Origin: Amorphophallus konjac
Taxonomy: Eukaryota; Streptophyta; Magnoliopsida; Alismatales; Araceae
NCBI GenBank assembly: GCA_022559845.1
Contig: CM040123.1
Coordinates: 315,437,933-315,501,932, forward strand
Direction: 5' to 3'
Length of the DNA stretch: 64,000 bases
The notes beneath the pieces are model-generated. The model was not told the origin of the DNA. It did no database searches and worked only from the letters and a program-made list of their open reading frames with translations. Position 1 is the stretch's first letter. The number at the start of each line of letters is the position of its first letter. The position numbers and the translations under genes are program-made. This document shows positions 32,724-43,267 of this stretch, piece after piece.

Positions 32724-32957
32724 CTAGGTTACATAAAATCCTAGGTTTCACAATTATAGGTTCATTCTTAAAACATAGTTTTCCCTCAAACATAGGTTCT
32801 AGATCAATATCTGGAAATTTGATAGATCTTGAACTTTCCCGGTAAGATTCGGGTAGAAACACAGGTTAAGTTTGAAGAAAAAGGGAATTATCAGGAAATA
32901 AATACCAAAACAAAAATAATAAACCTTGGAATTATGGTTTCAGGCTAATTCTCATAA

Positions 32958-33986
32958 ATGGCCGCCGAGAGAGCTCAATGGCGCGAGATGCAGCACACGG
33001 TTCAAGACTTAACACAAGCCCTCCAACAGGTTGCTCAAGGAGGAGCAAACCGAGGAGCCGGAGACTTGCATAGAAATTTCCGGAGCATGAACCCTCCCAC
33101 GTTCGCTGGATCTACGGATCCGGATGAAGCCGAATACTGGATTAAGGAGATCGAGAGGATATTTCGAGTCATGCAATGCACTGACGAGGAAAAGGTCCTA
33201 CTTGCTACTTTCCAACTGGAAAGGGATGCACGTGCCTGGTGGGAATCGGTCGAAGCTACTTTACCGCACGACCAAATTCTATGGGAAGAGTTCGTGGAAC
33301 ACTTCAATAGCAAATACTTCTCCGATCGAGTACAAGAAAGGAAGGCCGCTGAATTTGCCGCCTTAAAGCAAAGGGGTTTATCAGTTGCGGAATATGAAGC
33401 ATAATTTTCGAGGTTATCTCGATACGCTCCACATCTCGTGGGTACTGACAAAATGAAGGCACGGAGATTTCTTAATGGCCTTAAGCCGCAATATATTACT
33501 CAACTCGCCCCGATGGATATTCAATCATATTCTGATATGGTACGGAGAGCACAACTCCTAGAAGATGCAACGGAGTTATCGGATCGCATCCGAGGAAGAG
33601 AAGCCAAGAGAGAGCAAGTTACTGGGTCCGGAAGTTTCAAACCTTCCTTCGGGAAGAAAAGGCCCAATGACGGGCGTAACTTCATCAAGGACGGGCGTAA
33701 TTTCAACAAAGGTGGACGTAATTTTCAAGGGGACAAGAAGCCGAGGATATTCGACAAGCAAATTGTCCCTATATCAGCAACATCAAAGGAATTATGCAAA
33801 TACTGTGAGAAGCCCGGACATAAAGCCGAGGAATGTTGGAGAAAGCTCGGTGCATGTCTTCGATGCGGGAGCCGGGAGCATAGGATCCCGAATTGCCCTG
33901 TTCTCAACGAGCAAGCTCCATCACCGGCAAAACTTCCTATTATTGCCAAGAAGCCAGGAAGACTTCAAGCCCTTATGGGTACGTAA
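32958..33986 (+). pseudogene. gag: Gag of element D
   Basis: The start ATG is at 32,958 (MAAERAQWREMQ). The capsid-like region has NPPTFAGSTDPDEAEYWIKE, ARAWWESV and FNSKYFSDRVQERKAAEF. Near the end are an R/N/G-rich basic stretch with a repeated DGRNF segment and two CX2CX4HX4C zinc knuckles (CKYCEKPGHKAEEC and CLRCGSREHRIPNC). TAA at 33,402-33,404 interrupts the frame in the middle; another TAA at 33,984-33,986 separates Gag from pol in the same frame. Both are one C-to-T step from a glutamine codon. The second could instead be a natural gag stop, but Tekay elements usually read gag-pol as one frame. Confidence 0.9.
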
Positions 33987-36900
33987 CCTACCGAGGAAGG
34001 AGGCATCGTGGAAGGTACTCTTTTCATATACGCCAAGCCTGCCTCTGTCTTATTTGACACCGGAGCTACGCATTCATTTATATCTAGAAGATTTACTGGT
34101 CTTTTACCTATGAAGCCTATTCCATTAGATTCTACACTCACTATTACTACCCCTATTGGAACGGGAACGGAGATTAAACACTTCTATCCTGATAGTGAAG
34201 TTCTAATTAGTGGTTATAACTTACCTGCTGATTTGGTATGCATGGAGATGGAAGGATATGATGTTATTTTGGGTGCCGACTGGCTATCTACACATGGAGC
34301 TAGTGTCAATTGCAAGTTGGGTACGGTAACTTTTATGGGTTACCCCGACCTTCTATTTTCTGGCATCAGGCATTCTAGACACATATCCCTCATTTCGGCC
34401 CTCAAAGCCGAGAAATTATTAAGGAAGGGTTGTGTCGGTTTCTTAGTTTCTATCACTATGACCGAGCACACAGAACCCATTCTAAAGGACATTCCTATCG
34501 TTCGGGATTATTCTGATGTATTTCCGGACGAGTTGCCTGGTATTCCACCCGAGAGAGAAGTGATTTTCTCTATTGATTTAATTCCGGGAGCGGCACCAGT
34601 TTCTAAAGCTCCATATCGGATGTCTGCCGTGGAAATGAAAGAATTAAAGGATCAATTATTGGAATTACTGGAGAAGGGGTTTATCCGACCAAGTACTTCA
34701 CCTTGGGGAGCCCCAGTCTTATTTGTCAAGAAGAAAGATGGTTCGATGAGACTATGTGTTGATTATCGGCAATTGAATCAACTCACCATCAAGAATAAAT
34801 ATCCATTGCCGAGAATTGATGAATTATTCGACCAGATTTCTGGAGCTCAATATTTCTCAAAGATCGATCTTCGATCTGGTTATCATCAATTGAAGATCAA
34901 GGAAAGTGATATTCACAAGACGGCATTCCGGAGTAGGTATGGACATTACGAGTTCACCGTTATGCCTTTTGGCTTAACAAATGCGCCTGCCGCATTTATG
35001 CAAATGATGAACAGCGTATTCAGGCCGTACCTCGATCAATTTGTGGTTGTCTTCATTGACGACATTTTGATCTACTCCAAGTCAAAGGAAGAACATGAGG
35101 AACATCTTAAGAAGGCCCTTCAATTATTAAGAGATCACAAGCTTTATGCCAAATTAAGCAAGTGTGATTTCTGGTTGGAGGAAGTTTCTTTTCTCGGTCA
35201 CATAATTTCTCGGAACGGTATCGCCGTCGATCCTTCAAAGGTCGAGGCCGTAAAGAACTGGGAAAGACCTACTAGTGTGACGGAAATCCGAAGCTTTTTG
35301 GGATTGGCTGGATATTATCGAAGATTTATCAAGGATTTCTCAAAGATCGCAGTATCTTTAACAAGATTGACAAGGAAGGAGAATCCTTTTATCTGGTCCA
35401 AGGAATGCGAGAAAAACTTTCAAACTTTAAAGGATTGTCTGACGACTGCTCCTATTCTCACATTACCTACGGAAGGAGGAGGATTTGAAGTATATGCTGA
35501 TGCATCTGGAATTGGCCTAGGTTGCGTATTAATGCAACATGGCAAGGTCATAGCTTATTCCTCACGGCAATTGAAGAAGCACGAGGAAAATTATCCCGTA
35601 CATGACCTAGAACTGGCAGCTGTGGTCTTTGCTTTGAAGATCTGGCGACATTACCTCTATGGCGAAGCCTTTACGGTGTATTCTGATCACAAGAGTCTCA
35701 AATATTTATTCTCTCAAAAGGAGCTCAATATGAGACAAAGACGGTGGTTGGAATATTTAAAGGATTTTGATTTCTCTATACAATATCATCTCGGAAAAGG
35801 CAATGCCGTAGCTGATGCACTTAGCAGGAAGCCGATGGCTTTATTATCGAGCATGATGGTTAAAAAATGGCATCTACTTGAAGAAATGGCCAACTTAAAC
35901 CTCAATATGGAGGAGAAGGAAGATGGAGTCTTTATTGCAAATATTCGACTCCAACCCGAGTTATTCTCGAAAATCAAGGAACGGTAAGTTGATGATCCGT
36001 TGATCGTGGAAATTAAAGACAAATTAGATCAACGACCGGATTTCCTTTTAGCTAATGATGGAAGGCTATTATTCAAAGGAAGAACTTGTATACCCGATTG
36101 TTCTACTATCAAAGGTAAAATCCTAGAGGAAGCACATCGGTCAAGGTACACTATTCACCCCGGTGCTACAAAAATGTACCAAGACCTCAAGAGAACATTC
36201 TGGTGGCCGAATATGAAGAGAGAGGTAGCCGAGTTCGTAAGTCGATGCTTGGTATGTCAACAAGTTAAAGCCGAGCACCTCAAACAGGCTGGTAAACTCA
36301 AGCCTCTCGAAATACCAGAATGGAAATGGGATAGTATCGGTATGGACTTCATTGTTGGATTACCGAAGACCCGAAGTGGTTTCGATGCTATATGGGTAAT
36401 TGTGGACCGGTTAACCAAGTCTGCTCACTTCTTACCTATCAAGATTAAATGGACCGTGGATGTTCTAGCCGCCTTATATATCAAGGAGATCGTAAGGCTG
36501 CACGGTATTCCAAGCTCTATTATTTCGGACCGAGATCCGAGATTCACCTCTCATTTCTGGAAGGGTTTACAATCAGCTATGGGTACTAGACTAAGGTTTA
36601 GTACGGCTTTTCACCCTCAGACGGACGGACAAACCGAGAGGGTGAATCAAATTATTGAAGATATGTTGAGAGCCTGCATGATTGATTTCGGTGGTAGTTG
36701 GCATGAACACTTACCGTTGACTGAGTTCGCTTATAACAATAGCTATCAGTCAAGTATTCAAATGGCACCATTCGAAGCTCTTTATGGCCGAAGCTGTAGA
36801 TCGCCTCTATGCTGGAGTGAGGTTGGCGACAAGGGATTGCTGGGTCCCGACATTGTACAAGACACAACCAACAAAATCCAGTTAATACATGAAAGACTAA

Positions 36901-37385
36901 AGGTCGCCCAATCAAGGCAAAAGAGCTACGCCGACAATCGGAGGAGGGACCTTGATTTCCAAGTGGGGGAGCATGTCTTCTTAAAGATCTCACCCACCCG
37001 TGGAATTAGAAGATTCGGCATCAAAGGAAAGCTAAGTCCGAGATTTATCGGCCCTTTCGAGATTCTGGAGAGAATCGGTGAGGTAGCATACAAGCTGGCT
37101 TTACCTCCTCAACTGGCCGGTGTACACGACGTATTCCATGTATCCATGCTAAGGAAATACGTCTATGATCCTTCACATGTGATCCAATTTGAAGAATTGA
37201 AACTCCAAAAGGACTTATCTTATGAAGAAAGACCGGTCAAGATACTGGATCGGAAATTACACCAACTGAGAAATCGGGCTATACCAATGGTGAAAGTCCA
37301 ATGGAGCAAGCGTGGATTCGAGGAAGCAACCTGGGAATTGGAAGAATCCATCAAGAAGAAATACCCGGATCTCATCTCAGGTTAG
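33987..37385 (+). pseudogene. pol: Pol of element D: protease, RT, RNase H, integrase, chromodomain
   Basis: The same frame as Gag continues. Protease has [13 protein letters not shown] (catalytic D-T-G near nt 34,055) and [11 protein letters not shown] has [32 protein letters not shown] and the catalytic FIDD near nt 35,052. RNase H has [25 protein letters not shown] and [13 protein letters not shown] at 35,985-35,987 interrupts the frame between RNase H and integrase. Integrase has the H2C2 finger (HPGATK...CLVCQ), MDFIVGLP, ISDRDPRFTSHFW and HPQTDGQTERVNQ for D-D-E. GPFEILERIGEVAYKLALP follows. The end (AIPMVKVQWSKRGFEEATWE) is a chromodomain, thought to guide integration to heterochromatin. 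There are no frameshifts. Confidence 0.93.
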
Positions 37386-37457
37386 AAATTCGACCTTCCT
37401 ACTCGAATCTTGAATTTTAAGAAAATAGAATGTGAATTTGGAGGACCAAATTCTTTT

Positions 37458-37470
37458 AAGTGGGGGAGGA
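37458..37470 (+). promoter_or_regulatory. Polypurine tract of element D
   Basis: AAGTGGGGGAGGA directly abuts the 3' LTR start TGTAGAAACC and is the expected primer for plus-strand synthesis. Confidence 0.85.
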
Positions 37471-40400
37471 TGTAGAAACCTGATAATTACAAATGAAAAA
37501 TATATTTTTTTAGTTGCATTATGTAATTAAAATTTCCATGAAATAAGTAAATTACATTTTTCTATATGAAAAATGCTAGTTTATTGAATAGTTGTTAAAA
37601 GCTTTGAACCTTGGATAAATCCTAGGAAGCCCAATAAGAGTTCATGTAATGGACTGGGAGCGAATGGCCATTTGACAATTTATGATGGGTGGAATAAATA
37701 AAATTGCAGGATATATTAAAGGATGGAAAGGCCTAATTTCGTACATGTGCTTCATATGAGAAGCGTAACATGTGCATAATTGGGAAGGTGGACTTTGACC
37801 CTAAGCCACCCTTGGACCGGCCGCTTTCACACCCAAAGATAGGCTGGAAGCTGCGTTTACACTTTTCTTCTAAACACGTACTCAACGCGTTGGTGAGATT
37901 AGCTGGAAAAAAAAACCTGACGATTTGGGCAAGGGATTGGCTATAAATAGCACCCCTTATGACCCTCAAACCATCCGTGTAGATCAGATATACGCTGCTG
38001 TGAAGGTGGTGGCGAATTGAAGGCAGATTTAGAAGATCAAGGGTTCTTCTCATATTTGGGGCTTTTCCATAGAACTGTAAAAAGGTAGGTATCTCTCAGG
38101 CTATACTCTAATTAATTCATGCCAACATGATCGTTTCTCTGTCCTCTTTCTATTGATAGCTCATTTGCTAAATTCCATCATGAAATAAGCAAGTTATGAA
38201 CGTTCGATTGATTTGGGGTGTTCACGATCTTTTTATCCAGAACGTACTGGCTTCTGCAGCACGTTCTTATCCCTTAACAGAAGATAAGATTAATTAAGAT
38301 GTTGGCTTTGAATTATATAAATAACTAAGATGCTGATTTGTATAAACTAATTAAAGACGCTGGCTAATTATATAAAAGATAAAACGTTGGTTTTATACAA
38401 GTTAAGAAGCTGAGACACAAACTAAGTCTAAGACGCAGACTTAAGACGCAAATTGAGACGCTGGGGGTTAAAATGAATACGAGACGCAAATTAAGACGCA
38501 AACATAGACACAAACTAAGACGCAGAAACGGTCTTAGATGACCAATTGAGACGCAATGTAAGACGCTGGGTCTGAATGGATATAGAGACGCAATAAAAGA
38601 CGCTAGACTTTGAAAATGGTTGTGCATTAGACGCTAAGACTCTGGGATGTACAGACTTGGGGATGTACAGACTTGGCTTGTGCTTTAGACGCTAAGGCTT
38701 TGGATGTATAGACTTCGGGATTGGTTAGACTTTGGAGTAATGTATAGACTTCAAACATTGTATAGACTTAGTGTTGCATTGTACAGACTTAGTGTACAAT
38801 GTATAGACTTAATGTTAGCATTGTATAGACTTAGTGATGCATTGTATAGACTTCATGCCTTGTACAGACTTAGTGTACAATGTATAGACTTAATGTTAGC
38901 ATTAGTGTTGCATTGTATAGACTTCATGCATTGTACAGACTTAGTGTACAATGTATAGACTTAATGTTAGCATTGTATAGACTTAGTGAAGCATTGTATA
39001 GACTTCATGCCTTGTACAGACTTAGTGTACAATGTATAGACTTAATGTTAGCATTGTATAGACTTCATGCCTTGTACAGACTTAGTGTACAATGTATAGA
39101 CTTAATGTTAGCATTGTATAGACTTAGTGAGCATTGTACAGACTTAGTGTTGCATTGTATAGACTTCGTGCATTGTACAGACTTAAATAGTGCAGTGCAC
39201 TGACTCAAACAGTGTTTTGCACTGACTTCTATAGTGTTTTGCACAGACTCGTGCAAACATAAAGGACCCAATGCACGGACCCCACAGTGTTTTGTACCGA
39301 CCTTAGGTGCAAGCTTGTAAGAACATACATCGCCCCATCCAGTAGTGCACTGACCTTGTAGTGGACTACACCGATGCAGTGATACGAGATTTGTGAGCAA
39401 CTTTTGTTCTTTTTAAACCACAGCGTCAACGCAGCACTCCACTGCGTCAACGCATTGAACCTCATTTAGCGCATTCACCGCAACTGCCACACACAGTAAA
39501 ACAGACAGTAGTATATTCTATCATATTAAATTATTTTCAGCATGCTACATCTATTTTTTTATCATGTGATATATTAATGTATGAATAAATATTAATATCT
39601 AAACTCATTATTTTAATCCTTGAATATATACGTTTCTTTACTAATGAAGGGTCCTTTACTAAAACTTGATGTCTTTTTGAATTCTAAAATCATTCTAAGG
39701 CATTAAAATAAGTCTAATAAAATGACTATCTTAAATTTTTCTTCCTACTGATCGTTCATTTTTGAACTCCACGACTTAATGTCGTTAAACATGATGCCTA
39801 AATGGTTATCTACTTTTCTTGCAACTTCTGAAATTTTGTCAAATCTGTGCTTATTACAAACAGCATATTCTTGAAAATCATTGGCCATATACATTAAAGT
39901 GGATGTCTAAACGTACTTGGGATCTTCGGATCCATATGACTCAATGTCTGGCATTAAATGGGGCCCGGTCTGGTCCTGGGGGGAGTGCCCGAAAGTACTT
40001 GTGCCCATGGGAGTTGATTGACCAACGGTGTGGCATTGCACCGAAGTGCATGATAGATTTACTTGATACGGCATTCCACTATTCGTACTTGTTTACTTGT
40101 TACTTGAAAATTACATGAATTACTTGACTTGCGTGAAAATGGCCAATTACATGAAATTCTTTACTTGTTCAAAGTCATTACTTGGAAATTCATCTTGATA
40201 TCATATTATCTCAATTGCTTGGAAATTCCATTCATGTTTATACACTTCCCGATACAAGTTAGAAAATTGTTTAAATTGTTAACACTTAAAGATTGCCTGG
40301 TTCATAGAGATATAAAATCCTACTGAGCTTTTAGCTCACCCTACGTTTTGGTTAATTGTTGCAGGAAATGAAAATGAACAAGGGAATGGACAAGAGTGAG

Positions 40401-40650
40401 AGAGTGATTTTCCTTTTTACCTAGGTTTATGTAGATCATTAGTGTTTTTACAAGAATGATGTACTTTGGGATTGGAAGTTTGTAATTACCTTTATGGCTT
40501 ATGAATTAGTGATGTAAACTTCATTTTGATGGAATAAAAGTATTATTTTCCCGTTCATTTCTGACTTTAGAAACAAAATTGTACATGCTCTGATCGACAC
40601 GCGTGTTTATGACTCGTCGCGCCCTCGATATTCCGCGTCGGGGCGTGACA
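37471..40650 (+). mobile_element. 3' LTR of element D
   Basis: 3,180 bp, 68 bp longer than the 5' LTR, with the same order of parts: TATA box near 37,940, AGACGC block 38,355-38,630, minisatellite 38,740-39,185. Extra length comes mainly from additional minisatellite units near 39,010-39,130 and a duplicated AGACTTGGGGATGTAC segment near 38,650. Confidence 0.95.
38740..39185 (+). repeat. TATAGACTT minisatellite in the 3' LTR of D
   Basis: It contains two adjacent, nearly identical 60-bp units (about 39,011-39,070 and 39,071-39,130) that are not arranged like this in the 5' LTR, so copy number changed after insertion. Confidence 0.9.
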
Positions 40651-40655
40651 AGAAC

Positions 40656-42168
40656 CTCCCAGCCAATGCCCGCCTTCAGAGCTTCAAGAAGTTGGCCGTG
40701 GGAGTCTCGGAAACTGGCTTTAGGTTGACTGTCAGGAAGCAGATGTGCAGTCGTGGAAGATCACCTCCCCCGGGCAGCCACGAACTCAGAACGGGACGAG
40801 ACCACCACCGTCGTGAAGAAGACAGGGAGACCCTTCCAATGGTCCCACTTGAGCCTCCATAGACACTTGGAAGAAGTTGGGGTCACCTCTGCAAGCTGCT
40901 GATCCTCTGCTGACTCAGAGCTGCGAACTGGCTGGTTGGGAGAAGCTTCAATGGCACAAGGGATGGGGGAGGAGGGTGGCTAATGGTGTTGGGAAGTGGT
41001 GGAATGGTGGGAGGGGGATGTGGTGGAGGTATGGATTGAGAGATATGGTGGAGCTAGAAGGGTTTTGGGTAGGGGAAGGGGCAGGGAAGCTGCTGGTTCA
41101 CTGCACTAGGTAGGGGTGGGAAGGGGAGGTGGAGGAAGTACAAGTTGAAGGAGAGGGAGAATGGGGGGTGACCAGATCTGGTGGCCTCAAGTTGGGGGCA
41201 GCCTAGGGTATGGAAAGGGGGAGGGAGGAGTGGAGGGAAAGATTCAAACTCCCCTTGGGGGCTGGGAGATTGTGTGGGGAAGAGAAGAGATTGTGTTGGG
41301 AGTGGTAGGGGGTGGTTGGTGGTTGGAGGGTGGAGTGGTGATAGGTGGAGTCTATCTTGGGGGTGGGGTGGATTAAAGAGAAGGGTGTGGGGAGTTGGAG
41401 TGGACTTAATGGAGGGGGAAGGGGAGAGAAAGTAGTTGGGAAGGTGAGGAGAGAGAGAAGGGGGCGAACCCCATAGAGAGAGAGAGAAGGAGAGAGAGGG
41501 GGTAGGGGATTGAAGTGGGCTTCTCACCCTAAGTTTCACACCTTCTCACATGGAATCTCTCCACTAAGATTTGAATCTTGGACTCTTAAAATGGCAATTT
41601 TCATTAACTTGAAATGGGGGAAATGGGGTCCTATATATAGGCAACCTACATTTTACAAAACGTCCCTGACTCATGCAACAATGACAAATAACCAAGGGGT
41701 AGGGGGTGCCCTTGGGCCTAGCCCAATGAATTGGGCCCAATAACAATCTAATCAATTCTAATGACACTCAAACTTAAGGAAATAAACAAAAGACCTAGGG
41801 ACATGACTCAAATAAAAGGGAAAATACATTAAAATGACTCAAATAGAAAGCTCAAAATGGATAATGGGGCCCACATGAAATGATGCCCGAGCTCAAACAA
41901 CTCTGGAGTGTGAAGATGTCCCAAGCCAGAGGGAGTCGTGGGTGATGCCTCCATCACCTTGGTAAATGACTAAGACTACCCTTAGATTTAAGGTTTGGGA
42001 GGGGTACATTGGGGATGCCAAAATCTATTTTTCCCCATGTGGTCAAAGCCAAAATAAAAAAATAGCCTATTGGAGACAAAAGAGGGGGCGCCCCCCTTAA
42101 AGAAGGGAAATGTAATTTCTCTTCCCTTGGTCCAATGGTCCAAGTCCAAGGTGGATAATGGGCCAGCC
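40656..42168 (-). mobile_element. 5' LTR of element C, second segment (between D and E)
   Basis: This continues the sequence broken by D. It contains a minus-strand TATA-like CTATATATAGG near 41,630-41,640, so the RNA start of element C would be near 41,605, with U5 to the left and U3 to the right. The stretch 40,960-41,510 is strongly purine-rich on plus. Reading frames there are low-complexity and I do not regard them as genes. The far end of this LTR was not found. Confidence 0.5.
42164..42168. repeat. Target site duplication of element E, left copy
   Basis: CAGCC directly before TGTAATGTCC; the right copy is at 45,701-45,705 after the LTR end GTCGTCACA. Confidence 0.9.
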
Positions 42169-42796
42169 TGTAATGTCCCGGATCTTTAGGATCCTTCGTT
42201 ATGGGTCTCGGATCTGATTTGTCAGGGTGTTCGACCCTGTTGTGTTTGAAATTTCGTTTCGGACATCTTTCGTGTTCGGATCGGCGCGATCCGGAGTCGT
42301 TTCGGAGGCCCGGAGTGTGTCCGCGGCTTTTCCGTGCGCGTTTTCCGATTTCCGCGTACGGGTTTCGGCGAGTCCTTCGGAACCCTGTAGCGGGTGAACC
42401 GGGTCGTTCACCAGCCCGCGAGTGGTACCGTTGCGATCAACGCGTCGAGACGGTCGAGGAGGTGTATTTTTCTATTTTTTGGTATTTTTGGCATTTTTCG
42501 GATTTTCTATTTAAAGCCTTTTTCTTTTTCCTTTTCTTTTTCTTCCCTTTTTCTTCTTCCTTCTTTCCCCTCCCGTGAGCGCGCAACGGTCACCTCCCCT
42601 TTTTCCCCTCCTTGCCCGTTGGAACCTCGCGGCGGCCCCTTCCCCTCCGGCGACGGGTGGTGGACCTTGGCAGTAGCGCGGTGACGACGGCAGCGGCGAG
42701 AGGATCACGGCGGTGCCCCCATTGGCGCGTGGATGTGGAGTTCGTGGTTGAGCTAGATTTGAAAATCGGCGGCATTTCGGTGGATTTCGAGTTTTC

Positions 42797-43200
42797 TTGA
42801 GAGTGTCTCCCATGAAGGGCGTGATGCGCTTCGGTAGGCGTGGTAAGCTGAGTCCCCGCTACATTGGCCCCTTTCCCATCGCTGAGCGTGTTGGGGAAGT
42901 TGCTTATCGGTTTCAGCTACCTCCGGAGCTTTCCGCCGTGCATGATGTGTTCCATGTGTCGATGCTTCGGAAGTACATGCCCGATGATTCTCATGTTCTC
43001 GAGGATGCCGTTTGGCCTGAGGTGACCCCAATCTGTCCCTTCTGGAATTTCCTGTTCGCATTGAGGATCGGCGAGAGCAGCGCCTGCAGAACAAGGTTAT
43101 TCCTCTGGTTAAGGTGGTCTGGCAGCGTCATTCTGGCGGCGAGGCATCTTGGGAGCGCGAGGACGAGATGCGGGAGTTGTATCCTTATTTGTTTGTGTGA
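42797..43200 (+). pseudogene. C-terminal remnant of Pol in element E (integrase tail and chromodomain)
   Basis: It reads SPMKGVMRFGRRGKLSPRYI, then GPFPIAERVGEVAYRF and VHDVFHVSMLRKYMPD, the tail of gypsy integrase. A one-base frame change near 43,027 leads into EFPVRIEDRREQRLQNKVIP, then VKVVWQRHSGGEASWERE and a stop at 43,198-43,200. The VKVVW...ASWE motif is a chromodomain. The wording is close to element D but clearly a different family. Confidence 0.88.
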
Positions 43201-43252
43201 GTCTTTCCCCCGTCCTTATGCCTTATCCTTGAATTTCGAGGACGAAATTCGT

Positions 43253-43267
43253 TTAAGGGGGGAGGGC
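43253..43267 (+). promoter_or_regulatory. Polypurine tract of element E
   Basis: The purine-rich run TTAAGGGGGGAGGGC is directly followed by the 3' LTR start TGTAATGTCC. Confidence 0.8.

Larger units (their letters stand above)
29593..40650 (+). mobile_element. Element D: complete Tekay-type chromovirus LTR retrotransposon
   Basis: Total 11,058 bp: 5' LTR 29,593-32,704, primer site, gag-pol in one frame, polypurine tract, 3' LTR 37,471-40,650, flanked by AGAAC. LTRs begin TGTAGAAACC and end GGGCGTGACA. The integrase ends in a chromodomain. Domain order and the very long LTRs fit the Tekay/Del clade. It is structurally complete; the only coding lesions seen are three in-frame TAA codons. The LTRs differ by scattered substitutions (a few percent or less by eye) and by minisatellite copy number, so insertion was moderately recent. 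It lies inside sequence that I take to be the 5' LTR of element C. Confidence 0.95.

Noticed and set aside
41054..41539. Proline/serine-rich 161-residue frame on the minus strand
   Set aside because: Purine-rich low-complexity DNA inside the presumed LTR of element C; no family resemblance.
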